64,000 bases of DNA from Pseudolactococcus laudensis (lineage in GTDB: Bacteria > Bacillota > Bacilli > Lactobacillales > Streptococcaceae): NCBI RefSeq assembly GCF_013449735.1, contig NZ_JACBNY010000009.1:1-64000 (forward strand). Reading direction: 5' to 3'. This document shows, piece by piece, positions 53,014-62,238 of this stretch; position 1 is the first letter of the stretch, and each line of letters begins with the position of its first letter. Position numbers and translations under genes: made by a program. A model generated the notes under the pieces. It did not search any database. It was given only the letters and a program-made list of their open reading frames with translations, and was not told the DNA's origin.

Positions 53014-54144
53014 GTGAAACACAATACAAAAAAATATGATTACCTTATTGTCGGTGCGGGGCCATTTGGTGCGACATTTGCGCATGAGGCGGCATTGCGC
53101 GGCAAGCGGTGTCTGGTTATCGAGCGTCGTGGTCATTTAGGTGGTAATCTATATACACACCAAGAAAATGGCATCAATGTTCACGATTATGGTGCGCATA
53201 TCTTTCACACAGATAACAAACCTGTCTGGGATTATGTCAATCAATTCACTGAATTTAATGGTTATATTAATCAAGTTGTTGCTAATTATAAAGGAGATTT
53301 GTACAATCTTCCCTTCAACATGAATACCTTTTATCAGATGTGGGGAGTAAAGACACCAGCCGAAGCGCAGGCAAAAATTGCTGAACAGCGGGAGGCTGCA
53401 GGGATTACTGGTACACCTAAAAATTTAGAAGAGCAGGCGATTTCACTTATCGGTACAGATATTTATGAAAAGCTAATCAAGGGTTACACAGAAAAACAAT
53501 GGGGTCGCAAAGCAACTGAACTACCAAGCTTTATTATTCGTCGCTTGCCAACACGTTTTACCTTTGATAACAATTACTTTAATCATCGTTATCAGGGTGT
53601 ACCAGTAGCTGGCTATACTGCAATTTTTGATAAAATGTTAGACCATGATTTGATAGATGTACGATTAGAGACTGACTTTTTTGCAGATAAAGATACTTAC
53701 TTAGCTGAATTTCCACGTATTGTTTACACTGGGATGATTGATCAATTCTTTGACTATAAATTCGGTGAGCTAGAATATCGCAGTGTCCGATTTGAATCTG
53801 AGTTACTGGCAACTAATAATGCGCAAGGTAATGCGGTCATAAACTATACAGACGCTGAAACACCTTATACACGGGTTATGGAATGGCGTCATTTTGATCA
53901 AAATGGTGATGATGATGTAACAATCTTAACTCGAGAATATCCTCAAGATTGGGATCGTCAAAAAGAGGCATATTATCCAGTCAATGATGAGAAGAATTCG
54001 ACTCTATTTAAACAATACCGTGCTGAGGCGAAAAAATATGAAAAAGTAATCATGGGTGGTCGTTTGGGAAACTACCAGTATTATGACATGGATCAAGTTT
54101 TTCATGCAGCACTTGTTGCAGTCAAGCAAGAATTTAAACAATAG
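53014..54144 (+). CDS. glf: UDP-galactopyranose mutase
   Basis: A 376-residue flavoenzyme that converts UDP-galactopyranose to UDP-galactofuranose for surface polysaccharides. GTG start at 53014 with GGAGA upstream. FAD motif LIVGAGPFGATFAHEA near residue 11; HIFHTDNKPVWDYV near 62; GYTEKQWGRKATELP near 155; GRLGNYQYYDMDQ near the end. It lies alone between an ABC-F gene and pyrE. Confidence 0.95.
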   Translation: MKHNTKKYDYLIVGAGPFGATFAHEAALRGKRCLVIERRGHLGGNLYTHQENGINVHDYGAHIFHTDNKPVWDYVNQFTEFNGYINQVVANYKGDLYNLPFNMNTFYQMWGVKTPAEAQAKIAEQREAAGITGTPKNLEEQAISLIGTDIYEKLIKGYTEKQWGRKATELPSFIIRRLPTRFTFDNNYFNHRYQGVPVAGYTAIFDKMLDHDLIDVRLETDFFADKDTYLAEFPRIVYTGMIDQFFDYKFGELEYRSVRFESELLATNNAQGNAVINYTDAETPYTRVMEWRHFDQNGDDDVTILTREYPQDWDRQKEAYYPVNDEKNSTLFKQYRAEAKKYEKVIMGGRLGNYQYYDMDQVFHAALVAVKQEFKQ

Positions 54145-54228
54145 TAAGAAAATTATCAATATCCTAACCATTTCAAATACATCTTATGATAAAATGGTAA
54201 CAGACAAAATTTGAAAGAGAGAACAATC

Positions 54229-54861
54229 ATGCAAACACTATCTCGTGAAATTGCCAAAGACTTACTTGACATTAAGGCGGTTTTTCTTCAACCAAACGAC
54301 CCTTTTACTTGGGCAAGCGGTATTAAATCACCGATTTATACGGACAATCGGATTACGATTTCCTATCCAGAAGTACGCCGTCGCATTGTACAAGGCTTTG
54401 CTGACCGCATTCGTGCTGAGTTTCCTGATGTTGAAGTGATTGCAGGTGCTGCGACTGGTGGTGTTCCTCACGCGGCTTGGGTTGCTGAAATCCTTGATTT
54501 ACCAATGGTTTATATCCGCTCTAAAGCTAAGGACCATGGTGCAGGCAATCAAGTCGAAGGTCGTATTACTAAGAATCAAAAAATGGTGATTATCGAAGAT
54601 TTGATTTCAACAGGTGGTTCGGTAATTGGAACTGCTGAGGCAGCAAGTCGTGAAGGCGCTGATGTCTTAGGTGTTGCAGCTATTTTTACTTACGAGCTAC
54701 CACGTGGGATTGAGAATTTTGAAAAAGCAAATCTGCCTTTGATTACACTTTCAAATTATTCTGATTTGATTGAGATTGCTAAAGTTATCGGTTATGTCGA
54801 TGCGGATGAGTTAGAGTTACTAAAAAAATTCAAGCAAAACCAGAATACTTGGCAAGATTAA
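54229..54861 (+). CDS. pyrE: Orotate phosphoribosyltransferase
   Basis: A 210-residue enzyme that makes OMP from orotate and PRPP. Start ATG 54229 with AAAGAGAG upstream. [13 protein letters not shown] near residue 31 and the PRPP motif [12 protein letters not shown] near 122. Promoter with TGATAAAAT near 54187; the leader is short and has no PyrR attenuator, unlike the other pyr units. Confidence 0.95.
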   Translation: MQTLSREIAKDLLDIKAVFLQPNDPFTWASGIKSPIYTDNRITISYPEVRRRIVQGFADRIRAEFPDVEVIAGAATGGVPHAAWVAEILDLPMVYIRSKAKDHGAGNQVEGRITKNQKMVIIEDLISTGGSVIGTAEAASREGADVLGVAAIFTYELPRGIENFEKANLPLITLSNYSDLIEIAKVIGYVDADELELLKKFKQNQNTWQD

Positions 54862-54912
54862 AAGCTATCATCAGTTGATTAACATCGTTCAATAGATAGA
54901 AAAGGACCCAAA

Positions 54913-56178
54913 ATGAAACTCATAAAAAATGGCCGTGTAATAGATCCCAAAAGCCAATTTGATGCGATTGCTGATATTTTGATTGATGGTCAAAAAATTA
55001 TTGCTATTGGGCAAGACTTAGTCAGAGAAGGCGCTGAAATTATTGATGCGACTGATAAAATTGTGGCACCTGGCTTGATTGATATTCATGTCCATTTTCG
55101 CGAACCTGGTCAAACGCATAAGGAAGACATTCATACGGGGAGTTTGGCTGCAGCGCATGGTGGTTTTACAACTGTCGTTATGATGGCGAATACCAATCCA
55201 ACTGTTTCAACGGTTGAGACTTTAACAGAGGTTCTGTCATCAGCGGCCCGTGAAAGCATTCATGTTAAGAGTGTTGCAACCATTACCGATAAGTTAGATG
55301 GGCAAACGCTGACGAACTTTGAGGCACTTTTAGATGCAGGTGCGGTTGGTTTTTCTGACGATGGGATTCCGTTTACAGATGCTGGCCAGGTGCGCCGGGC
55401 GATGCAAAAAGCTGCAGCGTTTGACACGGTTTTAGCGTTGCATGAAGAAGATCCACAATTAACGGGTGTTTTAGGGATTAATGATGGTGCGATTGCGCAT
55501 CAATGTGGTGTGACGGGTGCACCGACGGTTTCTGAGTATAGTATGGTGGCGCGTGATGCGATGCTAGCCTTGGATACAAAGGCGCGTGTGCATTTTCAAC
55601 ATTTGTCGGCAGGTGAATCGGTTGATGTGATTCGTTTTGCTAAGTCGCTAGGTGCGCAGGTGACTGCGGAGGTGACACCTCAGCATTTTTCGATAACGGA
55701 AGATGCGATTTTGACACATGGTACTAATGCTAAACTCAATCCGCCTTTGCGTCGGTCATCAGATATTGAAAAATTGATTGTTGGCTTGCAAGATGGGACG
55801 ATTGACGTGATTGCAACGGACCATGCACCGCATACACACGCTGAAAAAGATCAAGAAATCACGAAGGCACCATCTGGTATGACTGGTCTAGAAACATCTT
55901 TATCACTTGGCTTGACGCATTTGGTTGCTCCTGGCCATTTATCTCTTATGAGTTTACTAGAAAAAATGACCAGTAATCCAGCACAAGTCTTGCACTTAGA
56001 TGCAGGTTATCTAGCTGAAGATGGGCCGGCTGATCTTGTGATTTTTGATGCGGATGCGGTGCGTGAAGTTGCGAATGACTTTGCCTCTAAATCTAGTAAT
56101 TCACCGTTTGTTTGTGCTCAATTACAAGGTGTGATTGCTTATACGATTTGTGATGGTGAGATTGTTTATCAAGCTTGA
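54913..56178 (+). CDS. pyrC: Dihydroorotase
   Basis: A 421-residue class I zinc amidohydrolase. The metal motif [16 protein letters not shown] (near residue 57) and [12 protein letters not shown] (near 299) are present. It forms the pyrE-pyrC unit, as in Lactococcus lactis. Confidence 0.95.
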   Translation: MKLIKNGRVIDPKSQFDAIADILIDGQKIIAIGQDLVREGAEIIDATDKIVAPGLIDIHVHFREPGQTHKEDIHTGSLAAAHGGFTTVVMMANTNPTVSTVETLTEVLSSAARESIHVKSVATITDKLDGQTLTNFEALLDAGAVGFSDDGIPFTDAGQVRRAMQKAAAFDTVLALHEEDPQLTGVLGINDGAIAHQCGVTGAPTVSEYSMVARDAMLALDTKARVHFQHLSAGESVDVIRFAKSLGAQVTAEVTPQHFSITEDAILTHGTNAKLNPPLRRSSDIEKLIVGLQDGTIDVIATDHAPHTHAEKDQEITKAPSGMTGLETSLSLGLTHLVAPGHLSLMSLLEKMTSNPAQVLHLDAGYLAEDGPADLVIFDADAVREVANDFASKSSNSPFVCAQLQGVIAYTICDGEIVYQA

Positions 56179-56197
56179 TAAACCTTATTTTTCTGGT

Positions 56198-56232
56198 AAA
56201 AGAAGATGATGAGGGCATCATCTTCTTTGATT
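56198..56232 (+). terminator. pyrC terminator
   Basis: Stem AAAAGAAGATGAT / ATCATCTTCTTT with a short loop; the T tract is weak. Confidence 0.65.
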
Positions 56233-56277
56233 TTAAAATAGATCTGACAATTGCAAGCATAATAGAAGGAGTTTCTA

Positions 56278-56865
56278 GTGAAATGTTTTAATGAAGAGTC
56301 TTTCAAGGTTTTTGATGTTGAAGGATTAGATGAGCGAATGGTAGCTATTCGTGCTAATATCCAACCGATTTTTGCTGAAATAATGGCTGAAGTTTCAGCA
56401 CGTTTGAGTGATGATGTGGGGCATGAGACTTTCGTACACATTGCCCAACACCGGAGACGTACGAGATATGCGCCTGAAAACACATGGTCAGCGATTTCTG
56501 ATAATAAACGGGGCTACAAGTCTCAGGCTCATTTACAGTTAGGTATTTGGGATAACTATGTCTTTATGTATTTATCAATTATTGATAACCCAGCCAAACG
56601 TGAACAATATGCGGACTATTTAGCTGAACATCATGATTTTCCAGATGACTTTGTCTATTCACTGGATCATACTAAACCTGAATTTTTCTCTGTAACTGAA
56701 GGGTTAGAGAAAGGAATCCAGCGTTTACACGATGTGAAAAAGGGGGAATTTGAAGTAGGACGGATTATTTCCCGAGATTCTAAAATTTGGCAAGAAGATC
56801 CACAAACCTATATTTTAGAAACTTTTGAGGCTTTATTTCCACTTTATCAGCACTTAAATGCTTAA
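56278..56865 (+). CDS. DUF1054/UPF0637 family protein
   Basis: A 195-residue soluble protein. GTG start at 56278 after AGAAGGAG. It is recognised by FKVFDVEGLDERMVAIRA, HIAQHRRRT and GYKSQAHLQLGIWDNYVF. Structures of the family exist but the function is unknown. It has its own terminator. Confidence 0.88.
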   Translation: MKCFNEESFKVFDVEGLDERMVAIRANIQPIFAEIMAEVSARLSDDVGHETFVHIAQHRRRTRYAPENTWSAISDNKRGYKSQAHLQLGIWDNYVFMYLSIIDNPAKREQYADYLAEHHDFPDDFVYSLDHTKPEFFSVTEGLEKGIQRLHDVKKGEFEVGRIISRDSKIWQEDPQTYILETFEALFPLYQHLNA

Positions 56866-56890
56866 AAACTATCGATGTATAGTTTTTTTT
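56865..56890 (+). terminator. Terminator of the DUF1054 gene
   Basis: Stem AAAACTAT / ATAGTTTT followed by further T. Confidence 0.8.
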
Positions 56891-56964
56891 TATAGCTATC
56901 TATAATTTCATCATAGTTTGAAACTATGCTTAATCATGATAAAATAGAGGAATGATACATATAA

Positions 56965-57061
56965 AAGACTTTGAGCGGACGAAGGTCGTGAATGACCCAG
57001 CTTTGCCGAAGCTTTAGCGTAGTCAAGTTTCAAGCTTTTAAGCATTAAAAGGGCAGAAAGG
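56965..57061 (+). repeat. Intergenic RBS-associated repeat, copy C (before metA)
   Basis: AAGACTTTGAGCGG, a hairpin GGTCGTGAATGACC, a hairpin AGCTTTGCCGAAGCT, the box AGCGTAGTCAAGTTTCAAG, then a hairpin CTTTTAA-GCA-TTAAAAG and GGCAGAAAGGAGG, which is the metA ribosome site. The hairpin arms differ from copies A and B but still pair. Confidence 0.7.
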
Positions 57062-57070
57062 AGGGATAGG

Positions 57071-58003
57071 ATGCCTGTAAAAGTAAATAGTCAGTTGCCA
57101 GCTGTCAAGATATTAGAAGCCGATAATATTTTTGTGATGGATGAAGCGAGAGCTGCACAGCAAGATATTAGAACATTAAAGATTTTGGTGGTCAATCTTA
57201 TGCCTCGTAAAATGGTGACTGAAACGCAGTTGTTGGCTTTATTATCTAATACGCCTTTGCAAATTAATGTAGATTTTTTGCATATGATGACGCATAAATC
57301 TAAAAATATTACACAAAATCATTTGGATACTTTCTATAAAAGTTTTGATGATATCAAGGCTGATTATTATGATGGCATGATTGTAACAGGTGCACCTGTT
57401 GAAAATTTAGCATTTGAAGCTGTCGATTACTGGGATGAGTTGCATCAGATTTTAGATTGGTCACGCACGCATGTTTATTCAACCCTGCATATTTGTTGGG
57501 GAGCACAAGCGGGATTATATGCACGCTATGGTATTCCTAAACACCCTTTAGCACAAAAGTTATGGGGGGTATATCATCAAACAGTAGAGAATCCGAAACA
57601 TGTTTTATTTCGAGGTTTTGATGATGATTTTGTCGCGCCACATTCTAGGAGTACCGAGACTTATGCGAGCGATTTACCACATGATTTTGAGATTCTTTCT
57701 TATGGTGAAACTTCAGGCTTATCTCTAGTTGTCAAAAAAAATTTGCGTGAGATTTACAGCTTTGGTCATTTAGAGTATGATCGGATGACTTTAGATTTTG
57801 AATATCAACGGGATAAGGCTGAATTTGGTGAGGAGGTTGTGCCAGATGCCTATTATCCGAATGATGATCCGACGCAAAGGCCACGTATGACTTGGTCGAG
57901 TGCTGCGAGTCTATTCTTTTCAAACTGGTTGAATTATGCAGTCTATCAAGATACACCCTATGATTTACGTGAACTCGCAAAATATGAATATTTTAATCTT
58001 TAA
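57071..58003 (+). CDS. metA: Homoserine O-acyltransferase (MetA/MetAS)
   Basis: A 310-residue enzyme that activates homoserine for methionine synthesis. N-terminus MPVKVNSQLPAVKILEADN and ILVVNLMPRKMVTETQLL are diagnostic; the nucleophile is the Cys in LHICWGAQAGLY, with His-Glu later (FGHLEYD). Many Gram-positive MetA proteins use acetyl-CoA rather than succinyl-CoA. A terminator (AACCACC/GGTGGTT + T6) follows. The leader holds repeat C but no S-box or T-box that I could see. Confidence 0.93.
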   Translation: MPVKVNSQLPAVKILEADNIFVMDEARAAQQDIRTLKILVVNLMPRKMVTETQLLALLSNTPLQINVDFLHMMTHKSKNITQNHLDTFYKSFDDIKADYYDGMIVTGAPVENLAFEAVDYWDELHQILDWSRTHVYSTLHICWGAQAGLYARYGIPKHPLAQKLWGVYHQTVENPKHVLFRGFDDDFVAPHSRSTETYASDLPHDFEILSYGETSGLSLVVKKNLREIYSFGHLEYDRMTLDFEYQRDKAEFGEEVVPDAYYPNDDPTQRPRMTWSSAASLFFSNWLNYAVYQDTPYDLRELAKYEYFNL

Positions 58004-58029
58004 CCACCGATTTGGTGGTTTTTTGGTAT
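57958..58029 (+). repeat. 72-bp direct repeat, left copy (metA 3' end and terminator)
   Basis: This is the last 15 codons of metA, its stop codon and its terminator. A copy with one mismatch is at 63111-63182, on the other side of the mur operon. Confidence 0.95.
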
Positions 58030-58043
58030 TTTATTACTTTTTT

Positions 58044-58141
58044 TGAAATAATACTTCATTTTTTTAAAAAATAAAAACAAACTATTGAAATTATAATTCA
58101 TATGATGTATAATAAAATCATAGAAATGAAATAATATTTCG
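58044..58141 (+). promoter_or_regulatory. mur operon promoter with three palindromic sites
   Basis: TGAAATAATACTTCA (58044-58058), TGAAATTATAATTCA (58086-58100) and TGAAATAATATTTCG (58127-58141) start 42 and 41 bp apart, about four helical turns. The promoter is TTGAAA (58085-58090), 17 bp, TATAAT (58108-58113). Site 2 covers the -35, site 3 lies just after the start, and site 1 lies upstream. RpiR-type MurR is the likely ligand-controlled binder. Confidence 0.7.
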
Positions 58142-58155
58142 AACGGAGGTGAAAT

Positions 58156-59217
58156 ATGTATGGTTTCTCGATTTTTATGAACACTGATTTAGATGAAACA
58201 AAGCGTTCATATATTAAAAAGATGGCTAATAGTGGTTTTAAAGGTATCTTTACTTCAATGCATATTCCAGAAGATGATGTTAATCTCTATAAAAAAAGAT
58301 TGATTGATTTGGGAAAAATTGCGCAAAGCCTTCACTTAAAATTGATGGTTGATATTTCTGGTGATGCGTTGAATAGGTCGGGTTTCTCTTTTGAAAATTT
58401 GGAGGAACTTAAAGCGATTGGTGTGACAGGACTAAGAATGGACTATCATATTAGTAATGATACAATTTCAAAAGCTAGTCAAGTGATCACGATTAGTTTA
58501 AATGCAAGCACCATTACTCAAAAAGACATTGATGAATTAAAAGAAAATAATGCGAACTTCAATCATTTGGAGGCCTGGCATAATTACTATCCGCGTCCAG
58601 AAACGGGACTTTCCCACCAAGATTTTATTGAAAAAAATATTTTTTTAAAGCAACATGGTTTTAAGGTAATGGAATTTGTCCCAGGTGATGCAGATCTCAG
58701 ACATCCTTTGTATTTGGGGTTACCAACAATAGAAGCGCATCGCTTTTTACATCCTCTGGCTGCTTTGATAGATATGGAACGGATGGCTGCTGACCATATT
58801 TACGTTGGAGATGGTGGTTTACAAGAAACAACGGCTTTTCAACTTAGTCAGTATATCAATAATCAGACAGTTCTTTTAAGGGCCAGACCTGAGACAGCAG
58901 ATTTTAGGTATGTCCAAGGTGACCATGAAAATAGGCAGGATGCTGCGAGAGATGTGATTCGAAGCGCCTATGCACGATTTAAGACTATCCCAGATATACA
59001 GCCTGAGAATACAGTAGTTAGAAACAAAGGGGCAATCACGATTGATAATTGTGACTACGGTCGCTATATGGGAGAAATCCAAGTCGTCAAAACAGAATTG
59101 GTAGCGGATTCAAAAGTTAATCGTGTAGGTAATATTGTCTCTGAAGACATAGACTTACTTGATTACATTGGACCGGGACAAAAATATATAATAGAAAAAG
59201 AGAAGCAAGATGATTGA
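58156..59217 (+). CDS. mupG: 6-phospho-N-acetylmuramidase (MupG, DUF871)
   Basis: A 353-residue protein of the DUF871 family, with an N-terminal TIM barrel (MYGFSIFMNTDLDETKRSYI; FTSMHIPEDD; LMVDISGDAL) and a C-terminal cyclophilin-like domain. The family includes MupG of Staphylococcus aureus, which splits MurNAc-6P-GlcNAc taken up by MurP. Its place before murQ, murP and murR supports this. GGAGGTG precedes the ATG; it overlaps murQ by eight bases. Confidence 0.88.
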   Translation: MYGFSIFMNTDLDETKRSYIKKMANSGFKGIFTSMHIPEDDVNLYKKRLIDLGKIAQSLHLKLMVDISGDALNRSGFSFENLEELKAIGVTGLRMDYHISNDTISKASQVITISLNASTITQKDIDELKENNANFNHLEAWHNYYPRPETGLSHQDFIEKNIFLKQHGFKVMEFVPGDADLRHPLYLGLPTIEAHRFLHPLAALIDMERMAADHIYVGDGGLQETTAFQLSQYINNQTVLLRARPETADFRYVQGDHENRQDAARDVIRSAYARFKTIPDIQPENTVVRNKGAITIDNCDYGRYMGEIQVVKTELVADSKVNRVGNIVSEDIDLLDYIGPGQKYIIEKEKQDD

Positions 59218-60103
59218 TTTATCTACACTAACAACAGAACGCAGAAATACAGAAACTTACAACCTCGATCAAATGAGTGTTCATGATGCACTGATTAAAA
59301 TGAACCAAGAAGACCAAAAAGTTGCCCTCGCTGTTTCACAAGCTTTACCACAAGTTGAAAGCGTTACGACTGCAGTGATTCAATCCTTTAAAAAAGGTGG
59401 TCGATTGATTTATATGGGTGCTGGTACGAGTGGTCGTTTAGGTGTACTTGATGCAGCTGAATGTGTGCCAACGTTTGGCGTAGCAGCGACTCAGGTGATT
59501 GGGTTGATTGCGGGTGGCGAGCAAACTATGACTGTCGCAGTAGAAGGCGCAGAAGATAGCTTAGAACTAGGCCGTAAGGACTTAGTTGGTTTAGAACTAA
59601 GTCAGAATGACACAGTCGTCGGAATTGCTGCAAGTGGTAGAACACCTTATGTAATAGGTGGATTAGATTATGCGAAAGAAGTAGGGGCAACAACGGCAAG
59701 TCTATCTTGTAATAAGAATGCTGAGATCTCTAAACATGCGACATTACCAATAGAAGTAGATTGTGGGCCAGAATTTTTAACAGGATCTACGCGTTTGAAA
59801 TCTGGAACAGCACAAAAATTAATTTTGAACATGATTTCTACAATTTCGATGATTGGCATTGGTAAAGTTTACAATAATTTAATGGTTGATGTGAAACCAA
59901 CAAATGAAAAATTGGTTGAACGTAGCAAACGGATTATTATGCAAGCAACAGACTGCACTTATGACGAAGCTGAGGAAAAATTTGAAGCAGCTAATCGGGA
60001 TGTCAAACTTGCAATCGTTATGATTTTAACGGATTCAACTGCGGAGCAAGGACGAGCTAAATTAGCTAAAGCGGATGGTTTTGTTAAAAATACATTGAAA
60101 TAA
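59210..60103 (+). CDS. murQ: N-acetylmuramic acid 6-phosphate etherase
   Basis: A 297-residue SIS-domain lyase that cleaves the lactyl ether of MurNAc-6P to give GlcNAc-6P and D-lactate. GAGTSGRLGVLDAAECVPTF (residues about 65-84) and GTAQKLILNMISTISM are diagnostic. It follows mupG with an overlap and precedes repeat copy D. Confidence 0.95.
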   Translation: MIDLSTLTTERRNTETYNLDQMSVHDALIKMNQEDQKVALAVSQALPQVESVTTAVIQSFKKGGRLIYMGAGTSGRLGVLDAAECVPTFGVAATQVIGLIAGGEQTMTVAVEGAEDSLELGRKDLVGLELSQNDTVVGIAASGRTPYVIGGLDYAKEVGATTASLSCNKNAEISKHATLPIEVDCGPEFLTGSTRLKSGTAQKLILNMISTISMIGIGKVYNNLMVDVKPTNEKLVERSKRIIMQATDCTYDEAEEKFEAANRDVKLAIVMILTDSTAEQGRAKLAKADGFVKNTLK

Positions 60104-60115
60104 TTAGTCTAAGAG

Positions 60116-60181
60116 AATCGCAGAGAGATCTTGAGTGACCTTGGTTCGCGAATGACCCTGCTTGATGGAATCGCAGAAAGG
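60116..60181 (+). repeat. Intergenic RBS-associated repeat, copy D (between murQ and murP)
   Basis: Begins GAATCGCAGAGAG and ends GAATCGCAGAAAGG, with ATCTTGAGTGACC and CGCGAATGACCC inside, as in copy C. It lacks the AGTTTCAAG box and the last hairpin. Its end supplies the murP ribosome site. Confidence 0.6.
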
Positions 60182-60188
60182 AAAATAA

Positions 60189-62171
60189 ATGGCAGAAGAA
60201 AAAGTTGCACGTATTGCAAGAGAAATTTATGAAAATGTTGGTGGCGAAAAGAATGTCAGAAAAGTCATTCATTGTATGACACGTGTCCGCATGACCATTG
60301 TCGACAATTCAAAAGTTAATTTGGTTGGTCTTAAAGCAATTGATGGTGTCATGGGCATTGTTGAAGACGAAACCCTACAAGTGGTAGTGGGTCCAGGAAC
60401 AGTCAATAAAGTTGCTAAAAAAATGGTTGACATGGTTGGTGTAAAACTTGGCGAAACATTCCCTAATTCTGAAGGTTTAAGTTTTGAGGAACAAGCATTA
60501 GCTAATAAGGCAGCAGCTAAAGAAAAATATAATAAGCCTTCAAAATTAAAATCAGTCCTAAAATCAATCACAAATATTTTTGTACCAATGATTCCAGCGT
60601 TTGTAGGGACTGGGATTGTTGCAGGGATTGCGGCTGTTCTATCAAATTTAGTTGTAGCAGGTGATCTCAATGCAGCAACATGGCAGCAGTATATTGATAT
60701 TATGAATATCTTGAAAAACGCTCTATTTGCTTACCTGACAATTTATGTCGGTATCAATGCTGCTAATGAATTTGGTGCAACACCAACACTTGGTGGGGTT
60801 ATTGGTGGTGTCGTTATGCTGACTGGTATGAACCCGGAAAATCCAATCAAAAATATTTTCACAGGTCAGCCACTTTCAGCTGGACAAGGTGGGATGTTAG
60901 GTGTTTTACTGGCTGTTTGGCTCCTTTCAATCATAGAAAAGAAACTTCATGAAATTGTCCCTGAGTCAGTGGATATCATTGTCACACCTACGATTAGTTT
61001 GATTCTTATTGGCTTATTAGAAATTTTCTTAATCATGCCGCTTGCTGGATTTGTTTCAGATCATCTGATCGGTGGTATTAATGGTATCTTAAATATCGGT
61101 GGCGCTTTCTCTGGATTCGTGTTAGGTGTTGCTTTCTTACCAATGGTGATGTTGGGGTTGCATCAAATTTTAGGGCCAATTCATTTAGAAATGATTGCTA
61201 AAACAGGTCAAACAAATTTACTACCAATTTTGGCAATGGCAGGTGCTGGTCAAGTTGGTGCAGCTTTGGCAATTTGGGCAAAACTCAGAAAAGATCGCAC
61301 GCTTGTTCAAAATATCAAAGGTGCGTTACCAGTCGGAATTCTTGGTGTTGGTGAACCTTTGATTTATGGGGTAACATTACCGATGGGTAGACCATTTATC
61401 ACCGCATGTATTGGTGGCGGTATTGGCGGTGCAATTATCGGATTTTTCGGTAATGTTGGTGCAATTATCGGATTTTTCGGTAATGTTGGTGCAATTGCCA
61501 CAGGACCTAGTGGCGTGGCACTTATTCCTTTAATTGCTCATGGTAAATGGATAGTTTATGTTTTAGGATTACTTGGTGCTTACATTGGTGGTTTCCTTGC
61601 AACTTATTTCTTTGGAATTCCAAAGGATGCGAAAATGAAAGCAGATAACTATGGTAAAACAGTTCAAATGGAAACCCTTCAACCTACTTTACGTGTGGTG
61701 ACAACGCCTGCGTTTGAAACCTCAACTGTTTATGCACCCATGACAGGTACAGTGAAAGACTTATCTGAAGTTGCTGATGAAGTCTTTTCTAGCGGGATGT
61801 TAGGAAAAGGAATTGCGATTGAACCGACAAATGGACAAGTTAACTCACCAGTGGATGGTATTATCACGACTGTTTTTCCGACCAAACATGCGATAGGTGT
61901 TACGAGCGATGAAGGTGTTGAAATTTTAATTCATATTGGAATGGATACTGTCGAAATGAATGGAGAAGGCTTTGAAAGTTTTGTCAAACAAAATGAGCGT
62001 GTTAAAAAAGGTGATTTAATGATGCGTGTCGACCTTGACAAAATTAAAGCAGCAGGCTTATCATCGATAACACCTGTCGTTGTGACAAATTCTACTATTT
62101 ATAAAGATATCAGTACTGTTGCCCAAAATAAGGTTGAAAAAGGACAAGTCCTCTTGACCATTGAGAGTTAA
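60189..62171 (+). CDS. murP: PTS MurNAc (or MurNAc-GlcNAc) transporter EIIBCA
   Basis: A 660-residue fused permease. The EIIB domain has the phospho-Cys in KVIHCMTRVRMTI (near residue 29); the EIIC membrane domain spans about 115-490; a C-terminal EIIA domain (STVYAPMTGTVKDLSEV, HIGMDTVEMNGEGF with the active His) is included, whereas E. coli MurP lacks EIIA. A 10-residue tandem duplication lies in EIIC (residues 415-434). The transporter phosphorylates its sugar during uptake. Confidence 0.93.
   Translation: MAEEKVARIAREIYENVGGEKNVRKVIHCMTRVRMTIVDNSKVNLVGLKAIDGVMGIVEDETLQVVVGPGTVNKVAKKMVDMVGVKLGETFPNSEGLSFEEQALANKAAAKEKYNKPSKLKSVLKSITNIFVPMIPAFVGTGIVAGIAAVLSNLVVAGDLNAATWQQYIDIMNILKNALFAYLTIYVGINAANEFGATPTLGGVIGGVVMLTGMNPENPIKNIFTGQPLSAGQGGMLGVLLAVWLLSIIEKKLHEIVPESVDIIVTPTISLILIGLLEIFLIMPLAGFVSDHLIGGINGILNIGGAFSGFVLGVAFLPMVMLGLHQILGPIHLEMIAKTGQTNLLPILAMAGAGQVGAALAIWAKLRKDRTLVQNIKGALPVGILGVGEPLIYGVTLPMGRPFITACIGGGIGGAIIGFFGNVGAIIGFFGNVGAIATGPSGVALIPLIAHGKWIVYVLGLLGAYIGGFLATYFFGIPKDAKMKADNYGKTVQMETLQPTLRVVTTPAFETSTVYAPMTGTVKDLSEVADEVFSSGMLGKGIAIEPTNGQVNSPVDGIITTVFPTKHAIGVTSDEGVEILIHIGMDTVEMNGEGFESFVKQNERVKKGDLMMRVDLDKIKAAGLSSITPVVVTNSTIYKDISTVAQNKVEKGQVLLTIES
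61431..61490 (+). repeat. 30-bp exact tandem duplication inside murP
   Basis: Units at 61431-61460 and 61461-61490 are identical, encoding AIIGFFGNVG twice in frame. A partial third start (GCAATT) follows. Confidence 0.95.
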
Positions 62172-62176
62172 AGAGA

Positions 62177-62210
62177 AGAGGTTGGTTTATGCCAACCTCT
62201 TTGTTATAAT
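62177..62210 (+). promoter_or_regulatory. Hairpin and promoter between murP and murR
   Basis: AGAGGTTGG (62177-62185) pairs with CCAACCTCT (62192-62200), a weak terminator, and is followed by an extended -10 TGTTATAAT (62205-62210), so murR can be expressed separately. Confidence 0.65.
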
Positions 62211-62238
62211 AAAATAAAGAAGAAAGGACGGAGGCGCT

